26,431 bases of DNA, taken from contig CAAFVR010000004.1 of NCBI GenBank assembly GCA_900766555.1, forward strand, positions 1-26,431, read 5' to 3'. This document shows positions 23,081-26,431 of this stretch, in pieces. The DNA comes from Helicobacteraceae bacterium (GTDB lineage Bacteria; Campylobacterota; Campylobacteria; Campylobacterales; Helicobacteraceae). The position numbers were made by a program, and so were the translations under genes. The notes under the pieces are model-generated. The model saw nothing but the letters and a program-made list of their open reading frames with translations, ran no database searches and was not told the DNA's origin. Within the stretch, counting starts at the first letter, position 1; each line of letters begins with the position of its first letter.

Positions 23081-23957
23081 CAAATTAAAATTCATCCTGC
23101 CGATGTTACCAAAAGTACCATCAATGCTAATTGAATATTTGCGCAAAAGTCGCAAAACTGCACTTTATTCTGAAGCTAGATTTTTACATGCCACAAATGC
23201 TAGGATTTTGAGCACGAATTATAAAGCCCTTTTGCAAAATAGCACAACATCTAATATATCAATATCGCTAACAACGCATAAAGATCGGATCTATTATTTG
23301 CATTATGTGCTAGATAGCCTATTTTTTCAGATATTGCGGCCAAAATGCGTTGATTTATATGTAACTCGCGGCGAATATACAAAGCTGCCAGATTTTTTTA
23401 ATCAATTTTATCCTTGGCTTCAAGTGCATGAATGCAAAAATTATGGTGCCTTTAAAAAATTTATACCGAAGCTAAAAAGCGCACAAAAAAATGAATTAAT
23501 CGTAAGCCTAGATGATGATTACATTTATCCGCCGCATCTAATATCAAGTCTCTATAATTTGAAATGTCAAAATCCAGAATCAATTACTGTTTATTGCGGG
23601 CATAGCGAGCCAGCCGGCATGAGCGGCGGCACTGGTATTTTGTGGGATACAAATATCATAAATGAAGAAAAATTGCCATTTTTCTTTGATGAGGCCATAT
23701 TTTTTGATGCCATCGGTAAAAATATGGATGATTTATTTATCTCTGTGGCTTTTCAAGAAGCTGGCATTAACGTATCCCCCGTACATAAAAGTAGTCAATT
23801 TCTAAATCTCTTGCGTAGTGAATTTATAGCGCTCCCTAGCGAGTTATTGCATGCCATAAGCGCTGCTCCATCGAGTAATAACATTAGCAAAAAAGAGCAA
23901 GATGCCCTAACAATCAAAGCTAGAGAAATTATCAAAAAAGCTTTAAATAAGGCTTAG
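23073..23957 (+). CDS. Glycosyltransferase (GT-A, family-2-like)
   Basis: This 294-residue protein has the GT-A fold signs: ISISLTTHKDRIYYLHYVLD (first beta-alpha unit), a metal-binding Asp cluster in LIVSLDDDYIYPP (about residues 150-162), then a conserved-looking HSEPAGMSGGTGILW and a C-terminal acidic FFDEAIFFDAIGKNMDDLFI. It has no signal peptide. It probably adds a sugar to lipo-oligosaccharide, capsule or a protein, with unknown donor. The start ATG has only a weak ribosome site and overlaps the stop of the short C15-containing leader ORF, which suggests coupled, phase-variable translation. It is opposite in strand to the trnW-rpmG-tuf block beyond it. Confidence 0.8.
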   Translation: MTSKLKFILPMLPKVPSMLIEYLRKSRKTALYSEARFLHATNARILSTNYKALLQNSTTSNISISLTTHKDRIYYLHYVLDSLFFQILRPKCVDLYVTRGEYTKLPDFFNQFYPWLQVHECKNYGAFKKFIPKLKSAQKNELIVSLDDDYIYPPHLISSLYNLKCQNPESITVYCGHSEPAGMSGGTGILWDTNIINEEKLPFFFDEAIFFDAIGKNMDDLFISVAFQEAGINVSPVHKSSQFLNLLRSEFIALPSELLHAISAAPSSNNISKKEQDALTIKAREIIKKALNKA

Positions 23958-24385
23958 CTATTGTGTCCTTCAATAATATGCTTAGACATAAATCCTGCAG
24001 GAAATTTATATCTTAAAAATCAAAACAGCACTAGCGAAAAGGCATTATCCCACAACTCCACTCCTATATCCTCGGCCCATCCGCTTTGCTTCTCTCTCCT
24101 TCTCTTCGTCGCTATTTTGGCACCCCATTTCCGACCCCAGCACCCCTTCTCTCTCCATGCCTCGCCTTTCGTTTTCTCGCTCTATTTTATTGCTCTATTT
24201 TGTCATTCATTTTTTAGTACTCGACAATAGCTTTTATGCGATGCTATTTTAAACATCAAAAAATACAATCAAATATCTAATATATATCTATCGAGCAAAA
24301 CTTATCTAGATCCGATCTGAAACATCTTAATAAAAATATTGATAAATAAGCCATCTAAAAATATTGGGGATTTTACACAGCAGCA
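23958..24385. other. Intergenic stretch with a C-rich, pyrimidine-skewed island
   Basis: No recognised gene lies here. Bases about 24044-24200 are unlike the rest of the window: the plus strand is rich in C and T (runs such as CTTCTCTCTCCTTCTC and GGCACCCC), with a higher GC content. A 37-codon open frame exists on the minus strand inside it (starting MEREGVLGSEM), and an 89-codon GTG-initiated frame on the plus strand, but neither shows a ribosome site or family. A 9-base inverted pair, AGCTATTGT at 23956-23964 and ACAATAGCT at 24224-24232, brackets the island. The remaining 24233-24385 is AT-rich with nothing visible. Confidence 0.5.
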
Positions 24386-24461
24386 TGGCAGGCCAGGAGG
24401 GACTCGAACCCCCAGCATTCGGTTTTGGAGACCGACGCTCTACCATTGGAGCTACTGACCT
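24386..24461 (-). tRNA. trnW: tRNA-Trp (CCA anticodon)
   Basis: On the minus strand a complete cloverleaf is visible: acceptor AGGTCAG pairing with CTGGCCT, an anticodon loop with CCA in CTCCAAA, a T-loop GGTTCGAGTCC, and an encoded 3' CCA. The length is 76 bases with CCA. It follows rpmG by 16 bases on the same strand, the usual Campylobacterota order, but secE does not follow. Confidence 0.95.
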
Positions 24462-24473
24462 AAGCGAAGTTAG

Positions 24474-24501
24474 GAAGTTAGCTAGTTTTTAGCTTAACTT
24501 C
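24474..24501. repeat. Imperfect hairpin at the 3' end of rpmG
   Basis: GAAGTTAGCTA and TAGCTTAACTTC form an 11-bp stem with one bulged base and a five-base loop. It covers the last codons and stop of rpmG and just precedes trnW. There is no following T run, so it is more likely an RNA-processing or stability element than a terminator. Confidence 0.45.
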
Positions 24502-24639
24502 TTTGTGAATAGTATGTTTTTTTAAACGGGGGCAGAACTTTTTAAGCTCTATTTTAGAAGTATGCGTTTTTGCATTTTTAGTAGTGGAGTAATTTATCTC
24601 TCCACATTCAGAGCATTTTAAACCAATCTTCACTTTCAT
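24478..24639 (-). CDS. rpmG: Ribosomal protein bL33
   Basis: This 53-residue protein of the large ribosomal subunit reads MKVKIGLKCSECGEINYSTT, then KNAKTHTSKIELKKFCPRLK and KHTIHKEVKLKTS. The N-terminal CxxC and the KKFCPRLKKHTIHKE ending are typical. The second pair has only one Cys (CPRL where zinc-binding forms have CPRC), which I recall also in other Campylobacter bL33 proteins, so it probably does not hold a full four-Cys zinc site. The ATG is 10 bases after the tuf stop, and the two are surely co-transcribed. Confidence 0.93.
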   Translation of the reverse strand: MKVKIGLKCSECGEINYSTTKNAKTHTSKIELKKFCPRLKKHTIHKEVKLKTS

Positions 24640-24649
24640 TAGCTACTCG

Positions 24650-25849
24650 CTATTCGATTATTTTAGTCACAACGCCAGCGCCAACAGTTCTGCCGCCTTC
24701 GCGAATCGCAAATTTAGTTCCGAGTTCAAGTGCTATTGGAGTAATTAGATCTATCACGATTTTGATATTATCGCCTGGCATAACCATCTCTGTACCTTCT
24801 GGCAACTTGATAGATCCGGTCACATCCGTTGTGCGCACATAAAATTGTGGTCTATAGCCATCAAAAAATGGTGTATGTCGTCCGCCCTCATCTTTTGATA
24901 GTACATAAATTTCGCCTTCAAATTTTTTATGAGGAGTTATTGAGCCAGGTTTGCAAAGCACCATGCCGCGGAAAACATCTTCTTTTTTAGTACCGCGTAA
25001 AAGTACACCAACATTATCTCCAGCTTCGCCTTTATCAAGCTCTTTTCTGAACATTTCAACGCCAGTTACAGTAGTTTTTTGCGTGTCACGAATACCTACG
25101 ATCTCAATTTCATCGCCTACTTTTACAACACCACGATCGATACGACCAGTCACAACAGTACCACGTCCTGCAATCGAAAATACATCTTCAACAGGCATTA
25201 GGAAAGTTTTATCAGTGTCACGTTCTGGAGTTGGTATATAATTGTCAACTTCCTCCATTAATTTTAGTACTTTTTCAGCCCATGGGCCAACGCTACCAGA
25301 TTTGGCTTCATCAAGAGCTTTTAGGGCAGATCCAGCCACTATTGGAGTATCATCTCCTGGGAATTCATAAGCGCTTAGTAATTCGCGAACTTCCATTTCA
25401 ACTAGATCTAGCAATTCTTGATCATCCACCATATCTTGTTTATTCAAAAATACAACGATATATGGCACGCCAACTTGACGAGACAACAAGATATGCTCGC
25501 GAGTTTGAGGCATAGGACCATCAGCTGCAGACACAACTAATATCGCGCCGTCCATTTGCGCAGCACCTGTAATCATGTTTTTAACATAGTCGGCGTGACC
25601 TGGGCAATCAACATGCGCGTAATGTCGCTTTTCTGTTTCGTATTCGATATGAGATGCCGCTATTGTAATGCCACGCTCTTTTTCTTCAGGCGCATTGTCA
25701 ATTTTGTCATAATCGCGTAACTCAGCCAAACCCTTTAGTGATAAAACAGCTGATATCGCTGCACTTAATGTTGTTTTACCATGATCGACATGCCCGATTG
25801 TTCCGACATTCACATGTGGTTTGGTTTTGACAAATTTTTCTTTAGCCAT
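24650..25849 (-). CDS. tuf: Elongation factor Tu
   Basis: EF-Tu is the GTPase that brings aminoacyl-tRNA to the ribosome. The 399-residue protein has all GTP-binding motifs: GHVDHGKTT (G1), a G2 region with RGITIAASH, DCPGH (G3), NKQD (G4) and a GSALKAL segment (G5), and the domain 2 and 3 blocks are complete to GAGVVTKIIE. AGGAG lies about 9 bases before the ATG. Codon use is more conservative than that of the neighbours (fewer GCGC-type words), as expected for a highly expressed gene. It is flanked by four tRNA genes upstream and by rpmG-trnW downstream. Confidence 0.98.
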   Translation of the reverse strand: MAKEKFVKTKPHVNVGTIGHVDHGKTTLSAAISAVLSLKGLAELRDYDKIDNAPEEKERGITIAASHIEYETEKRHYAHVDCPGHADYVKNMITGAAQMDGAILVVSAADGPMPQTREHILLSRQVGVPYIVVFLNKQDMVDDQELLDLVEMEVRELLSAYEFPGDDTPIVAGSALKALDEAKSGSVGPWAEKVLKLMEEVDNYIPTPERDTDKTFLMPVEDVFSIAGRGTVVTGRIDRGVVKVGDEIEIVGIRDTQKTTVTGVEMFRKELDKGEAGDNVGVLLRGTKKEDVFRGMVLCKPGSITPHKKFEGEIYVLSKDEGGRHTPFFDGYRPQFYVRTTDVTGSIKLPEGTEMVMPGDNIKIVIDLITPIALELGTKFAIREGGRTVGAGVVTKIIE

Positions 25850-25896
25850 AAAATATGCTCCTAAAATGTTAAATAATTACATCACTTTACCATAAA

Positions 25897-25923
25897 ATTG
25901 CTTATCTAATATTAAAAAAGCAA

Positions 25924-25924
<1 letters not shown>
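25897..25924 (-). terminator. Weak hairpin between trnT and tuf, possible attenuator
   Basis: ATTGCTT and AAGCAAT form a 7-bp stem, followed on the minus strand by TTTTA. The stem starts at the last base of the tRNA-Thr CCA end and is AT-rich with a 14-base loop, so termination would be partial. It could separate tRNA from tuf transcription or mark a processing site. Confidence 0.3.
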
Positions 25925-25998
<74 letters not shown>

Positions 25999-25999
25999 G

Positions 26000-26075
26000 T
26001 GGAGCGGGAGACGAGGTTCGAACTCGCGACCCTCAGCTTGGAAGGCTGATGCTCTACCAATTGAGCTACTCCCGC
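26000..26075 (-). tRNA. trnG: tRNA-Gly (UCC anticodon)
   Basis: On the minus strand GCGGGAG pairs with CTCCCGC; the D-arm is AGCTCAATTGGTAGAGC, the anticodon loop CTTCCAA contains TCC, the T-arm is CGAGTTCGAACCTCG and CCA is encoded. One base separates it from tRNA-Thr(GGU). Confidence 0.95.
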
Positions 26076-26076
26076 A

Positions 26077-26162
<86 letters not shown>

Positions 26163-26194
26163 ATTATTATTTATTGTTGTATTGTCCAATGTTA

Positions 26195-26270
26195 TGGAGC
26201 TGGTTAAGGGACTCGAACCCCCGACCCACTGCTTACAAGGCAGTAGCTCTACCAACTGAGCTAAACCAGC
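26195..26270 (-). tRNA. trnT: tRNA-Thr (UGU anticodon)
   Basis: On the minus strand GCTGGTT pairs with AACCAGC; D-arm AGCTCAGTTGGTAGAGC, anticodon loop CTTGTAA with TGT, T-arm GGGGGTTCGAGTCCC and an encoded CCA are present. It is the first gene of the tRNA-tuf-rpmG-trnW unit, 10 bases after the promoter -10 box. Confidence 0.95.
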
Positions 26271-26280
26271 AAAAAACGCA

Positions 26281-26308
26281 ATTATAGCTTTATAAATATT
26301 ATTGTCAA
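26281..26308 (-). promoter_or_regulatory. Sigma70-type promoter of the tRNA-tuf unit
   Basis: On the minus strand TTGACA (26303-26308) and TATAAT (26281-26286) are separated by 16 bases, matching consensus at all twelve positions. The first tRNA begins 10 bases after TATAAT, so transcription would start just before the mature 5' end. A perfect -35 is unusual for this group and fits a stable-RNA promoter. Confidence 0.8.
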
Positions 26309-26431
26309 GATTTCACCTTATATACCCACTATCTTGCTCTACAAAGTGATTTTGTTGTTTAAAGGTGCTTGGGGTTCTGACATTGCGATATGGGCTTGTT
26401 AGTTCGCGGAAGCTTTCTTTGCGTCTTGGGG

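Noticed and set aside
23961..24230. Plus-strand frame of 89 codons starting with GTG in the C-rich island
   Set aside because: No Shine-Dalgarno sequence, no family similarity, and an amino-acid make-up (Ser, Pro, Phe, His) that simply reflects the pyrimidine-rich DNA.
24339..24385. Possible intrinsic terminator after trnW (AAAAT...ATTTTT on the minus strand)
   Set aside because: The stem is only about five A/T pairs, too weak to call, although some termination after trnW must occur.
26309..26431. Possible 3' end of a minus-strand gene (23 codons ending with TAA at 26359-26361), or a repeat entering from the right
   Set aside because: The fragment is too short to support; it lies upstream of a perfect promoter and shows no recognised motif. 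It should be re-read with sequence beyond the right edge.

Overview
The window looks like a chromosomal segment of a low-GC member of the Campylobacterota, most likely Campylobacter or a close relative. The evidence is AT-rich DNA, the block tRNA-Thr(TGU)/Tyr/Gly/Thr(GGU)-tuf-rpmG-tRNA-Trp, a DUF5718 protein, an ADP-heptose pathway, and long G/C homopolymer tracts of the kind these bacteria use for phase variation. Species cannot be told from the sequence alone.

Layout. (1) 1-1393, minus: a signal-peptide protein cut by the left edge, preceded by a 15-base T run, and ispG (isoprenoid synthesis). (2) 1450-14327, plus: a very compact 15-gene run, with gaps of at most 17 bases and many ATGA or 11-base overlaps. 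It holds a beta-propeller/alpha-solenoid protein, a coiled-coil protein, lpxB, greA, dut, a membrane-anchored helical protein, a lipoprotein, coaX, a small exported protein, galE, a TauE/SafE-like membrane protein with a His8 tail, and gmhB-hldD-hldE-gmhA. Lipid A assembly (lpxB), sugar epimerisation (galE) and ADP-L-glycero-D-manno-heptose synthesis (gmhA, hldE, gmhB, hldD) together supply the lipid A-inner core part of lipo-oligosaccharide. (3) 14293-17422, minus: a small lipoprotein, a FUSC-family membrane protein and a D-2-hydroxyacid dehydrogenase. (4) 17408-19605, plus: a small unknown gene and uvrC. (5) 19608-21708, minus: a short phosphate acyltransferase and ackA (acetyl-CoA to acetate plus ATP). 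(6) 21819-23957, plus: a DUF5718 protein, a small two-CxxC protein, a C15 tract inside a short leader ORF, and a glycosyltransferase. (7) 23958-24385: an intergenic region with an odd C-rich island. (8) 24386-26270, minus: four tRNAs, tuf, rpmG and tRNA-Trp behind a strong sigma70-type promoter. The rest of the window, to 26431, shows no supported gene.

Most notable observations. A 14-base G tract lies inside hldD, in frame as sequenced; gain or loss of one G stops the protein within a few codons, so inner-core heptose synthesis may be phase-variable. A C15 tract lies in a leader ORF whose stop overlaps the start of a glycosyltransferase; only tract lengths divisible by three keep the leader open to that overlap. 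A T15 tract sits upstream of an exported-protein gene where it could tune a promoter. The heptamer CGGATCT/AGATCCG occurs about 33 times in 26 kb, against about 2 expected from base composition, which resembles the density of an uptake-type or protein-recognised genomic motif. The usual secE-nusG continuation after tuf-rpmG-trnW is missing, so a rearrangement breakpoint lies next to the tRNA-Trp gene.
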